The notes below the pieces were generated by a model. It saw only the letters and a list, made by a program, of their open reading frames with translations. It was not told where the DNA came from and ran no database searches. Shown piece by piece: positions 1 through 5,682 of a stretch of DNA of 18,496 nt (within the stretch, counting starts at the first letter, position 1; the number at the start of each line of letters is the position of its first letter). Origin of the DNA: Fimenecus sp045532175 (lineage in GTDB: Bacteria > Bacillota > Clostridia > Oscillospirales > Acutalibacteraceae); the NCBI GenBank assembly GCA_045532175.1, contig JAZSFK010000005.1:1-18496 (forward strand), given 5' to 3'. Both the position numbers and the translations under genes were made by a program.

Positions 1-14
1 CTATATAAAACAAC

Positions 15-53
15 GATACCACTATCGACCTAAATTGTATCAATAGTGGTATC
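15..53 (-). terminator. Probable terminator of tRNA-fMet
   Basis: An 11-bp perfect inverted repeat (15-25 with 43-53) encloses a 17-nt loop just past the 3' end of the tRNA on the minus strand. The minus strand then reads GTTGTTTTATAT, a rather weak T-tract. The position suits a terminator, but the large loop makes it a modest call. Confidence 0.5.
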
Positions 54-58
54 TGATT

Positions 59-134
<76 letters not shown>

Positions 135-167
135 ATATTAACTTATCACTCTCCCGAGTGCTATATT

Positions 168-196
168 ATGATACACTCTCAAAGTTGATTTGTCAA
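168..196 (-). promoter_or_regulatory. Sigma-A promoter of tRNA-fMet
   Basis: On the minus strand, TTGACA (191-196) and TATCAT (168-173) are separated by exactly 17 nt. Transcription would begin near 161, about 27 nt before the tRNA 5' end. Confidence 0.7.
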
Positions 197-282
197 GTAA
201 TTTTTTTATGAAAGATGTGAAATTTATTAGATTGCTTTTTATTTATTGTAAATTTTATATTTTTTATAATTATTTTCACAAT

Positions 283-336
283 ATTGTTGACATTTCGACA
301 CAGATAGGCTATAATGTTGTCAATACGACACCGATA
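283..336 (+). promoter_or_regulatory. Consensus promoter within a direct repeat
   Basis: TTGACA (287-292), a 17-nt spacer and TATAAT (310-315) form a perfect consensus promoter. Two 24-nt copies at 283-306 and 313-336 match at 19 of 24 positions; the shared core is GTTGnCAnTnCGACACnGATA. Their 30-bp spacing is about three helical turns. The first copy covers the -35 box and the second the end of the -10 box and the start site, a good arrangement for a repressor bound to two sites. The repressor is unknown. Confidence 0.7.
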
Positions 337-363
337 ATATTTTTTAGAAATGAGGGGTTTTGT

Positions 364-597
364 TTGAGGTATTATGTTTTAAAGTGTGTGGTTGACAGTG
401 AAGACTATCAGGAAGCAAGTTATGGCATTCTGTTACGCGATAATTCAAGTCACAAATATATTTGTAACGTGACGGATAATTTTAGTAAGATAACTGAGCT
501 TGTCAACAAAATGAATGAGTTCCATGTTGAGCCCTGCCACACAGAAAATGTAATAGATGATTTTAAATACATATCATCAACAAAGGAAGGCACTTAA
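364..597 (+). CDS. Small DUF6514-like protein, 77 aa
   Basis: The reading frame is open much further upstream, but the upstream part crosses the promoter at 287-315. The only start consistent with that promoter is TTG at 364, placed 6 nt after a GAGGGG ribosome binding site (352-357). The product starts MRYYVLKCVVDSEDY and contains YGILL, a central ITELVNKMNEF helix and a C-terminal HTENVIDDF segment. From memory, this pattern (N-terminal YYVL, internal YGI, C-terminal H..dVieDF) resembles the Clostridia family DUF6514, of unknown function. No signal peptide or membrane segment is seen. It is a single-gene unit with its own strong promoter and terminator, and the promoter repeats suggest tight repression. 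Confidence 0.7.
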   Translation: MRYYVLKCVVDSEDYQEASYGILLRDNSSHKYICNVTDNFSKITELVNKMNEFHVEPCHTENVIDDFKYISSTKEGT

Positions 598-621
598 TTT
601 TAAGTGCTTTCCTTATTTTTT
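583..621 (+). terminator. Terminator of the DUF6514-like gene
   Basis: A 13-bp stem (583-595 with 602-614, one G-T pair) with a short AATTTT loop is followed by ATTTTTT. The stem overlaps the stop codon at 595-597. Confidence 0.9.
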
Positions 622-643
622 CTCAAAATTATTATAAAACCAC

Positions 644-672
644 TTGACAAAAAGGTAAATTTTGTATATACT
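644..672 (+). promoter_or_regulatory. Sigma-A promoter of the feo operon
   Basis: TTGACA (644-649) and TATACT (667-672) have a 17-nt spacer. The start site would be near 679, immediately before the palindrome at 681-696, so a bound repressor would block initiation. Confidence 0.85.
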
Positions 673-680
673 TTTCTTAA

Positions 681-696
681 GTTAGCAGGTGCTAAC
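681..696 (+). promoter_or_regulatory. DtxR/IdeR-like iron box 1
   Basis: A perfect 6-bp inverted repeat GTTAGC-AGGT-GCTAAC lies at the predicted start site of the feo promoter. TTAG(C)-N4-(G)CTAA resembles the half-sites bound by DtxR/IdeR-type metal repressors in Gram-positive bacteria. The regulator itself is not in this window. Confidence 0.75.
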
Positions 697-715
697 CTAT
701 ATTTTAGCGCAAATG

Positions 716-729
716 TTAGCCTACGCTAA
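716..729 (+). promoter_or_regulatory. DtxR/IdeR-like iron box 2
   Basis: TTAGC-CTAC-GCTAA is a 5-bp inverted repeat of the same type in the 5' leader of feoA. An extra half-site TTAGCGC lies just upstream at 704-710. Confidence 0.65.
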
Positions 730-762
730 TATCTTGATAACATTCACACAAGGTGACGATAT

Positions 763-975
763 ATGACTCTACTCAATGCACAAGAAGGAATTGAATATAT
801 CATTAAAGATATTGTAACTGATGATGAAGAGCTTGACGCATTCCTCTTTTCACTTGGTTGCTATGCAGGTGAACCCATTACAGTCATTTCCCACAAAAAA
901 GGTGGTTGTGTTGTATCAATCAAGGATTCAAGATATAATATTGATAATCAGTTGGCTGAAGCTATTGAGATTTAA
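763..975 (+). CDS. feoA: FeoA ferrous iron transport accessory protein
   Basis: This 70-aa protein is a compact SH3-like FeoA domain, the cytoplasmic partner that supports FeoB in ferrous iron import. The C-terminal half has the family's pattern: a glycine turn LGCYAGEPITV, then GGCVVSIKDSRYNID and the final helix LAEAIEI. The full length is normal for stand-alone FeoA. The ATG at 763 follows AGGTGA (751-756) by 6 nt. The gene lies downstream of two iron boxes and a strong promoter, and 104 nt before feoB, from which it is separated by a third box. Expression on iron limitation is therefore expected. Confidence 0.9.
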   Translation: MTLLNAQEGIEYIIKDIVTDDEELDAFLFSLGCYAGEPITVISHKKGGCVVSIKDSRYNIDNQLAEAIEI

Positions 976-1013
976 AATCAAAAGCTGGGACAACTGTATA
1001 TTTTTGGAAAACA

Positions 1014-1029
1014 GTTAGCATATGCTAAC
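1014..1029 (+). promoter_or_regulatory. DtxR/IdeR-like iron box 3, between feoA and feoB
   Basis: GTTAGC-ATAT-GCTAAC is a perfect 16-bp palindrome between feoA and feoB. It shares both arms with box 1. It could repress a second internal promoter for feoB, or act as a roadblock; I did not find a convincing -35/-10 pair next to it. Confidence 0.7.
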
Positions 1030-1079
1030 AAAAAACAGTCAAATTTTTATTTTCACATAAATTTAAGGAGGATAAAGAT

Positions 1080-3095
1080 ATGAGAATTGCCTTAGCAGGT
1101 AATCCCAACAGCGGTAAAACCACAATGTATAATGCCTTGACCGGAAAAAACGAAAAAGTCGGCAACTGGGCAGGTGTTACCGTTGACAAGAAAGAAAGTC
1201 CCATCAAGAAGAGTATTTATGACGGAAGTTACGAGCTTATTGCAGTTGACCTTCCCGGTGCATATTCAATGTCACCTTTTACATCGGAAGAAAGTGTTAC
1301 AAGTGATTATGTAAAAAACCAAAAGCCCGATGTAATCATCAACATTGTTGATGCGACAAACTTAAGCCGTAGCCTTTTCTTCACAACACAGCTTTTGGAA
1401 TTAGGTATTCCTGTAGTTGTGGCACTTAATAAAAGTGATATCAACGCAAAGAAAGAAACTGAAATCAATGTTAATGCTTTAAGCAAAGCACTTAATTGTC
1501 CTGTAATTGAAACAGTTTCAACATCTGCAGAGGGTCTTAAGGACGTAGTTGCTGCCGCAGTTGCAAACATTGGCAAGGCTCAGAAAGCACCTTATGTTCA
1601 AGGCGATGTTAATATGACAGACAAAAAGTCCGTTACTGAAGCTGATAAGAAACGTTTTAATTTTGTAAACGGAATTGTAAAGACTGTTGAAACTCGTAAG
1701 GTACTTACAAAGGACAGAAACTTCCAAGATAAAATTGATGATATTCTTACAAACAAATGGTTTGGTCTCCCGATTTTCGCAGTTATAATGTTCCTTGTCT
1801 TCTGGATTTCACAGGCAGGTCCCGGTGTGTGGATTGCTGACTGGCTTACAAGCGTTCTTGAAGGCGGTCAAGAATGGGTAGCAGGATTTTTCAAGAACGC
1901 AAACCCATTGCTTTCAGCACTTTTGGTTGATGGTGTAATTGGTGGCGCAATTGCAGTTATTGGTTTCCTTCCTCTTGTTATGGTAATGTACTTCCTTATT
2001 GCTCTTCTTGAAGATTGCGGTTACATGGCTCGTGCCTCAGTTGTCCTTGACCCAATTTTCAAAAAGGTTGGTTTAAGCGGTAAATCAATTATTCCGTTTG
2101 TAATCGGTACAGGTTGCGCAATTCCCGGTGTTATGGCTTGTCGTACAATCCGTGACGAGCGCGAACGCAGAGCGACAGTAATGCTTGCACCATTTATGCC
2201 TTGTGGCGCAAAGCTTCCTGTTATCGCTCTTTTTGCAGGCGCTTTCTTTGAAGATGCTTCATGGGTTGGACCTTTAATGTACTTTTTAGGTATCGTTATT
2301 ATCTTCTTAGGCGCACTCCTTGTAAATAAGATTACAGGCAACAAAGCAAAGAAATCCTTTTTCATCATTGAACTTCCTGAATATAAAGCTCCATCGCTTA
2401 AAAGAGCTTTCCTGTCAATGTGTCAACGTGGTTGGTCTTACGTAGTTAAAGCTGCAACAATCATCCTCCTTTGTAATACTGTAGTTCAGATTATGCAGAC
2501 ATTCACATGGAGCTTCACGGTGGCAGAATCAGCTGACCAATCAATCCTCGCTTCAATTGCAGGACCCTTTGCATACATACTTGTCCCCGTTGTTGGTGTA
2601 CTTTCATGGCAACTTGCCGCAGCAGCTGTTACAGGATTTATCGCTAAAGAAAATGTTGTTGGTACATTGGCAGTATGCTTTGTAGGACTTGAAAACCTTA
2701 TTGATACAGAAGAACTTGCTCTTTTGGAAGGTGCAGGTACAGAGGTTGGTCAGGTAATGGCAATTACAAAAGTTGCAGCTCTTGCATATCTTATGTTCAA
2801 CCTTTATACTCCTCCTTGCTTCGCCGCAATCGGCGCTATGCGTTCTGAAATGAATAGTGGCAAATGGCTTGCAGCAGGTATCGGTCTTCAGCTTGGCACA
2901 GGATTTACAGTAGGCTACCTTGTATATCAGATTGGCACACTTATCTCAACAAAGTCCTTGGGTGCAGGTTTTGTACCGGGTCTTATTGCAGTATTGGTGT
3001 TCGCGGTAATTCTTAGTATTTTGTGTATCAATGGTGATAAAAAGGCTAAAAAAATTCAAGCTGAAAAAACAAAGAAAAAGGCCGTTTTAAAATAA
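1080..3095 (+). CDS. feoB: FeoB ferrous iron permease with G domain
   Basis: This is the 671-aa membrane transporter for Fe(II). The N-terminal GTPase domain has G1 GNPNSGKT (7-14), G3 DLPG (57-60), G4 NKSD (117-120) and a G5-like TSAEG (148-152). A helical spacer (about 180-225) leads into the membrane domain, which starts near residue 228. The first gate region contains CGYMARASVV and, soon after, GTGCAIPGVMACRTI; a second follows near PFMPCGAKLPVIALF. The C-terminus is a lysine-rich tail (KKAKKIQAEKTKKK). It is about 100 residues shorter than E. coli FeoB, as is usual for Gram-positive forms. The start follows a full AAGGAGG (1065-1071). It is flanked by feoA and a small Cys-rich gene 12 nt downstream. 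Confidence 0.97.
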   Translation: MRIALAGNPNSGKTTMYNALTGKNEKVGNWAGVTVDKKESPIKKSIYDGSYELIAVDLPGAYSMSPFTSEESVTSDYVKNQKPDVIINIVDATNLSRSLFFTTQLLELGIPVVVALNKSDINAKKETEINVNALSKALNCPVIETVSTSAEGLKDVVAAAVANIGKAQKAPYVQGDVNMTDKKSVTEADKKRFNFVNGIVKTVETRKVLTKDRNFQDKIDDILTNKWFGLPIFAVIMFLVFWISQAGPGVWIADWLTSVLEGGQEWVAGFFKNANPLLSALLVDGVIGGAIAVIGFLPLVMVMYFLIALLEDCGYMARASVVLDPIFKKVGLSGKSIIPFVIGTGCAIPGVMACRTIRDERERRATVMLAPFMPCGAKLPVIALFAGAFFEDASWVGPLMYFLGIVIIFLGALLVNKITGNKAKKSFFIIELPEYKAPSLKRAFLSMCQRGWSYVVKAATIILLCNTVVQIMQTFTWSFTVAESADQSILASIAGPFAYILVPVVGVLSWQLAAAAVTGFIAKENVVGTLAVCFVGLENLIDTEELALLEGAGTEVGQVMAITKVAALAYLMFNLYTPPCFAAIGAMRSEMNSGKWLAAGIGLQLGTGFTVGYLVYQIGTLISTKSLGAGFVPGLIAVLVFAVILSILCINGDKKAKKIQAEKTKKKAVLK

Positions 3096-3107
3096 CAGAG
3101 GAGTTTT

Positions 3108-3269
3108 ATGGAAAACATTTTAGTTATTGCAATTATTATAATGATAGTCGGATTTGCCACGGCATATATTGTAAAATCCAAAAAAAAGGGTATCAAATGT
3201 GTTGGTTGTCCCTATGCGGAAACTTGTTGCAAAAATGCTGAAAAAGGCTCATGCGATTGTAGTAAATAA
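3108..3269 (+). CDS. FeoB-associated Cys-rich membrane protein, 53 aa
   Basis: The ATG at 3108 follows a GAGGAG site right after the feoB stop. The 53-aa product has an N-terminal membrane helix (ENILVIAIIIMIVGFATAYI, residues 2-21), a basic stretch KSKKKGIK, and a tail with six cysteines: CVGCPYAETCC, then CDC near the end. Short proteins of this plan are commonly found right after feoB in Clostridia and are annotated as FeoB-associated Cys-rich membrane proteins. They may play the part of FeoC, for example by binding iron or a cluster at the cytoplasmic face; this role is inference. Its position and spacing indicate co-transcription with feoB. Confidence 0.9.
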   Translation: MENILVIAIIIMIVGFATAYIVKSKKKGIKCVGCPYAETCCKNAEKGSCDCSK

Positions 3270-3274
3270 CCTTG

Positions 3275-3303
3275 TGACGGGAGAAATAATCTCCCGTCAT
3301 TTT
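3275..3303 (+). terminator. Terminator of the feo operon
   Basis: A perfect 10-bp stem (3275-3284 with 3290-3299) with an AATAA loop is followed by TTTTG. It lies 5 nt past the last stop codon. Confidence 0.9.
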
Positions 3304-3341
3304 GATTTGCAAGTCAGAAGTTGCATAACTCTTGCATACAC

Positions 3342-3370
3342 TTGACTTTTATGGTCTAAAATGATATTAT
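3342..3370 (+). promoter_or_regulatory. Sigma-A promoter of tRNA-Leu
   Basis: TTGACT (3342-3347) and TATTAT (3365-3370) are spaced by 17 nt. Transcription would begin near 3377, about 16 nt before the tRNA. Confidence 0.8.
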
Positions 3371-3392
3371 ATCAAGGCAAAATTCAATACTT

Positions 3393-3480
3393 GCGGATGT
3401 GACGGAACTGGCAGACGTGCAGGCCTCAGACACCTGTGGATATTACTTCCTTGTGGGTTCAAGTCCCATCGTCCGCACCA
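3393..3480 (+). tRNA. tRNA-Leu (CAG), class II
   Basis: The 88-nt sequence has a 7-bp acceptor stem (GCGGATG with CGTCCGC), an encoded ACCA end (3477-3480), a GTTCAAG T-loop and the long variable arm of leucine tRNAs. The anticodon loop CTCAGAC places CAG at 3427-3429, which reads CUG codons. The pair closing the anticodon loop is a C/A mismatch. From 3457 the 3' tail is repeated 217 bp downstream. Confidence 0.93.
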
Positions 3481-3487
3481 AATAATG

Positions 3488-3520
3488 AAGTTTACACTTT
3501 TGTGTGAACTTTGTTTTTTT
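3488..3520 (+). terminator. Terminator of tRNA-Leu
   Basis: A 10-bp stem (3488-3497 with 3502-3511, one G-T pair) with a TTTT loop is followed by TGTTTTTTT. A diverged copy of this terminator lies at 3704-3735. Confidence 0.9.
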
Positions 3521-3533
3521 AATAATATCATAA

Positions 3534-3683
3534 GGACTTGAACCCGTGAGGGTTTTGATGTTTTAAAAACAATTCGGTGAATTGTTTTTAGTCAAAAGCG
3601 GTTGGCGGGTACCGAAATTCGCAAGAATTTGGGTCGCCAAGCGATTAGTATGCAAGGCGAAGCCGAAGCAGACGTTCAAGTCC
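3534..3683 (+). repeat. Structured ~150-bp element with T-arm inverted ends
   Basis: The element is bounded by GGACTTGAAC (3534-3543) and its exact inverse GTTCAAGTCC (3674-3683); the latter is the tRNA-Leu T-arm. Inside are two strong hairpins. The first has an 11-bp perfect stem (3565-3575 with 3579-3589) and a GGT loop, extended by TTTTGA (3553-3558) with TCAAAA (3592-3597). The second is TTGGCG (3602-3607) with CGCCAA (3635-3640), continued by an ACC/GGT and an AAATTC/GAATTT helix with a GCAA tetraloop (3621-3624). There is no plausible open reading frame. It could be a short dispersed repeat, a folded RNA, or both. It sits between two terminators and has no promoter of its own that I can see. 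Confidence 0.7.
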
Positions 3684-3703
3684 CATCGTCCGCACCAAAA
3701 AAT

Positions 3704-3735
3704 GGAGTTTACACATTGTGTGGATTCCTTTTTTA
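3704..3735 (+). terminator. Duplicated terminator hairpin
   Basis: An 11-bp stem with some G-T pairs (3704-3714 with 3718-3728) and an ATT loop is followed by TTTTTTATTT. It is the diverged second copy of the tRNA-Leu terminator. Confidence 0.8.
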
Positions 3736-3783
3736 TTTAGTACATAATATACTTGGTCTTGAACACTTGTTGTTATAAACCAC

Positions 3784-3834
3784 AAAAAAAGCATTGCTTT
3801 AGGGAAGTTACTCTCCCCTTTTGCAATGCTTTTT
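3784..3834 (-). terminator. Terminator of the fucosidase unit (bidirectional)
   Basis: AAAAAGCATTGC (3786-3797) pairs with GCAATGCTTTTT (3823-3834). The minus strand continues with TTTTTTTGTG, so termination of the leftward fucosidase unit is clear; rightward termination is also possible. Confidence 0.85.
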
Positions 3835-3842
3835 ATATCACA

Positions 3843-4056
3843 CTATTTAACTATTAGGTTATCACCGACATCTTCTATCATAACAAAATACGGATATTCA
3901 AATCCTGATTGATTAGGTGTACGATATGTCAGTTGAAGATTGCCCGTGTTCCATGCAAATAATATTTCCCGTTTTCACAAAGAACAAATGGTCTCGGATA
4001 TTGATATCTTTACACGTAAGATTTTCTTTCTTTTTAAAAAATTGTAATAATTTCAT
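3843..4056 (-). pseudogene. Remnant of a GH43-like glycosidase gene
   Basis: On the minus strand an ATG at 4056, 23 nt after the fucosidase stop codon, opens MKLLQFFKKKENLTC and runs to KDINIRD at 3991. Adding one base there restores PFVLCENGKYYLHGTRA, which with the preceding residues gives the N-terminal GH43 pattern NIRDPFVL-x-x-GKYYLyGT. About 15 codons later a third frame reads NLQLTYRTPNQSG and then PYFVMIEDVGDNLIVK, ending in TAG at 3843; this resembles the C-terminal end of such enzymes. The whole middle (over 200 codons in intact enzymes) is missing. I read this as a frameshift plus a large internal deletion. Family assignment rests on short motifs. Confidence 0.65.
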
Positions 4057-4079
4057 TGTATCACAACCCTATTATGTGT

Positions 4080-5555
4080 TTATCCTATTGCAATTTTAAA
4101 ACAAATCGGCAAATCGTTTTTAAATTCGCCTTTAATCCGGATTGTCAGTGCTTTTTCATCCCTTGTGAAATTAATTTTTTCATTACTGCCCAGCATTTCT
4201 ATACTCTCAATAAGATAGTCATGTGGAATATGCTTTTTAAGTGTTTTAATCTTCACAGTTTTTGAAGGTCGCATCTGGAATACATAAAGATAGCCGTTTT
4301 TATATGTAAATCTAAAATCCTTATTGGTGAAATTCTTTTCATCACCATCTTGAAAGAAACCATCTTTCGCATTGACTTTACCTTCACCAAATTGTTTCCA
4401 AAAAGTAGTGCCGTAAATGCCTTCACCATTAGTTTCAAGCCACTTACCCATTGTAAGAAGCACTTCAGTTTCCTCATCGGTAATTGTACCATCTGATTTT
4501 GGTCCAATATTGATAAGCAAATTACCGTTCTTTGAAACTATATCAACAAGGTCGCAGATTATCTGTCTTGCACTCTTATACTTATTATCAGTAGTGTATC
4601 CCCAAGAGCATTTGCCGATTGCAGTATCTGTCTGCCAATAAATTGGAGAAATGCCTGTTAACGCACCGCGTTCAACATCAAAGGTTGCAACATTCGGCGG
4701 GAATGCTTCGTGCTTATAATTAATAGTCACTTCCCTACCCCATTCTTCTGCACGGTTATAGTAATATGCAGCAAGTTTTTTGAGATATGGTTTAAAACTG
4801 TGGTTATGTATCCACCAGTCAAAGTACAATACTGACGGCTGATATTTATCAATGATTTCGCAAGTACGCACAAGCCAATCCTCAAGCCATTCTTTACTTG
4901 CGCCCTTAGAATATGTGTCTGCAGTAGTTTTGTGAATGATTTTTGGGTCAAATTCATCACACATCACCGCAGGGCCGTAAAAATCACGATAGTTGTCATC
5001 ATTCACATCGCTATTGCAAAGACGACCGGGATTCATAAAGAAATAATGTTCCGCACGATGAGTTGATGCACACAACTCAAGCCCCTGTTTTTCACATTCT
5101 GCTTTCAATTCACCGACCACATCACGGCAAGGCCCCATATCAACTGCATTCCACTTATTAAATTCTGTTTCATACATTGCAAATCCATCGTGATGCTCTG
5201 CAACAGGCATTATATATTTCACACCCGCCTTTTTGAAAAGAGAAACCCACTCTGAAGCATCAAATTTTTCTGCCTTAAACATTGGAATGAAGTCTTTGTA
5301 GCCGAATTTATCCTGTGGTCCCCAAGTTTTTCTGTGGTGCTCAAATTCACGGACATCCTTGTCATACATTCCTCTTGAATACCATTCGTTACCAAAAGCA
5401 GGTACAGAGTAAACACCCCAATGTATAAACACACCGAGTTTATCGTGCATATACCAAGAAGGTACTTTGTGTTGAGATAAAGATTCCCAATCTGCCTTAA
5501 ATCTTCCTTGTTCATTTACCTTATCTATAAGTTTTAAATATTCTACAGTTGTCAT
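4080..5555 (-). CDS. Alpha-L-fucosidase, GH29
   Basis: This 491-aa glycoside hydrolase would release terminal L-fucose from oligosaccharides. The N-terminal barrel has the typical family signature KLGVFIHWGVYSVPAFGNEW (39-58), the substrate-site histidines in AEHHDGFAMY (119-128) and the nucleophile region VLYFDWW with Asp246. SKNGNLLINIGPKSDG (341-356) is another conserved GH29 segment, and a C-terminal beta domain follows from about 400. The acid/base residue is variable in GH29 and I do not assign it. There is no signal peptide, so the enzyme probably works on imported glycans. The start has GGAGTG upstream. It was probably once followed by a GH43-like enzyme gene in the same unit, now broken. 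Confidence 0.93.
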   Translation of the reverse strand: MTTVEYLKLIDKVNEQGRFKADWESLSQHKVPSWYMHDKLGVFIHWGVYSVPAFGNEWYSRGMYDKDVREFEHHRKTWGPQDKFGYKDFIPMFKAEKFDASEWVSLFKKAGVKYIMPVAEHHDGFAMYETEFNKWNAVDMGPCRDVVGELKAECEKQGLELCASTHRAEHYFFMNPGRLCNSDVNDDNYRDFYGPAVMCDEFDPKIIHKTTADTYSKGASKEWLEDWLVRTCEIIDKYQPSVLYFDWWIHNHSFKPYLKKLAAYYYNRAEEWGREVTINYKHEAFPPNVATFDVERGALTGISPIYWQTDTAIGKCSWGYTTDNKYKSARQIICDLVDIVSKNGNLLINIGPKSDGTITDEETEVLLTMGKWLETNGEGIYGTTFWKQFGEGKVNAKDGFFQDGDEKNFTNKDFRFTYKNGYLYVFQMRPSKTVKIKTLKKHIPHDYLIESIEMLGSNEKINFTRDEKALTIRIKGEFKNDLPICFKIAIG

Positions 5556-5585
5556 TTTTACACTCCATTATTTAACTATAACAAA

Positions 5586-5614
5586 AATATATGGCGACAT
5601 AAGCATCAAGTCAA
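5586..5614 (-). promoter_or_regulatory. Sigma-A promoter of the fucosidase gene
   Basis: On the minus strand, TTGACT (5609-5614) and TATATT (5586-5591) are 17 nt apart. The start site would be about 25 nt before the ATG. I see no clear operator or catabolite-repression site next to it. Confidence 0.75.
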
Positions 5615-5635
5615 GCAACACAATATGCCTCAAAC

Positions 5636-5675
5636 AATAAAAAGGCGGTATCTTATGATGCACAAGTCCGCCTTT
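5636..5675 (-). terminator. Terminator of the purine/FAD operon
   Basis: AAAGGCGG (5641-5648) pairs with CCGCCTTT (5668-5675). The minus strand then reads TTATTG after three Ts of the stem. It lies 7 nt beyond the stop codon of the FAD protein gene. Confidence 0.75.
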
Positions 5676-5682
5676 AATTCTG

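Larger units (their letters stand above)
3457..3735 (+). repeat. Direct repeat of tRNA-Leu tail plus terminator
   Basis: Two copies start at 3457 and 3674, an offset of 217 bp. The first 26 nt of each (T-arm, 3' acceptor strand, CCA and two A) are identical. The similarity continues with few changes through the terminator hairpins (to about 3511 and about 3728). The second copy has no tRNA 5' half: the 64 nt before it show no likeness to the tRNA body. The layout resembles an att-type duplication at a tRNA 3' end, or a tRNA gene duplicate whose front has been replaced. No integrase is present here. Confidence 0.85.

Noticed and set aside
283..336. LexA (SOS) operator at the DUF6514-like promoter
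   Set aside because: The repeats do not contain the CGAAC-N4-GTTCG type palindrome used by Gram-positive LexA.
190..363. N-terminal extension of the DUF6514-like frame
   Set aside because: It crosses the -35 and -10 boxes of the gene's own promoter, has no ribosome binding site, and its residues are typical of translated A/T-rich DNA.
3534..3683. Insertion sequence or MITE with a clear transposase origin
   Set aside because: There is no transposase, no target-site duplication other than the tRNA tail repeat, and the inverted ends are explained by the T-arm sequence. I keep it as an unclassified repeat.
3674..3697. A second complete tRNA-Leu gene
   Set aside because: Only the T-arm and 3' acceptor half are present; no D-arm, anticodon arm or matching 5' acceptor strand precedes it.
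3917..4265. Two short plus-strand open frames over the glycosidase region
   Set aside because: They are antisense to the GH43-like remnant and the end of the fucosidase gene, have no ribosome binding site and low-complexity composition.
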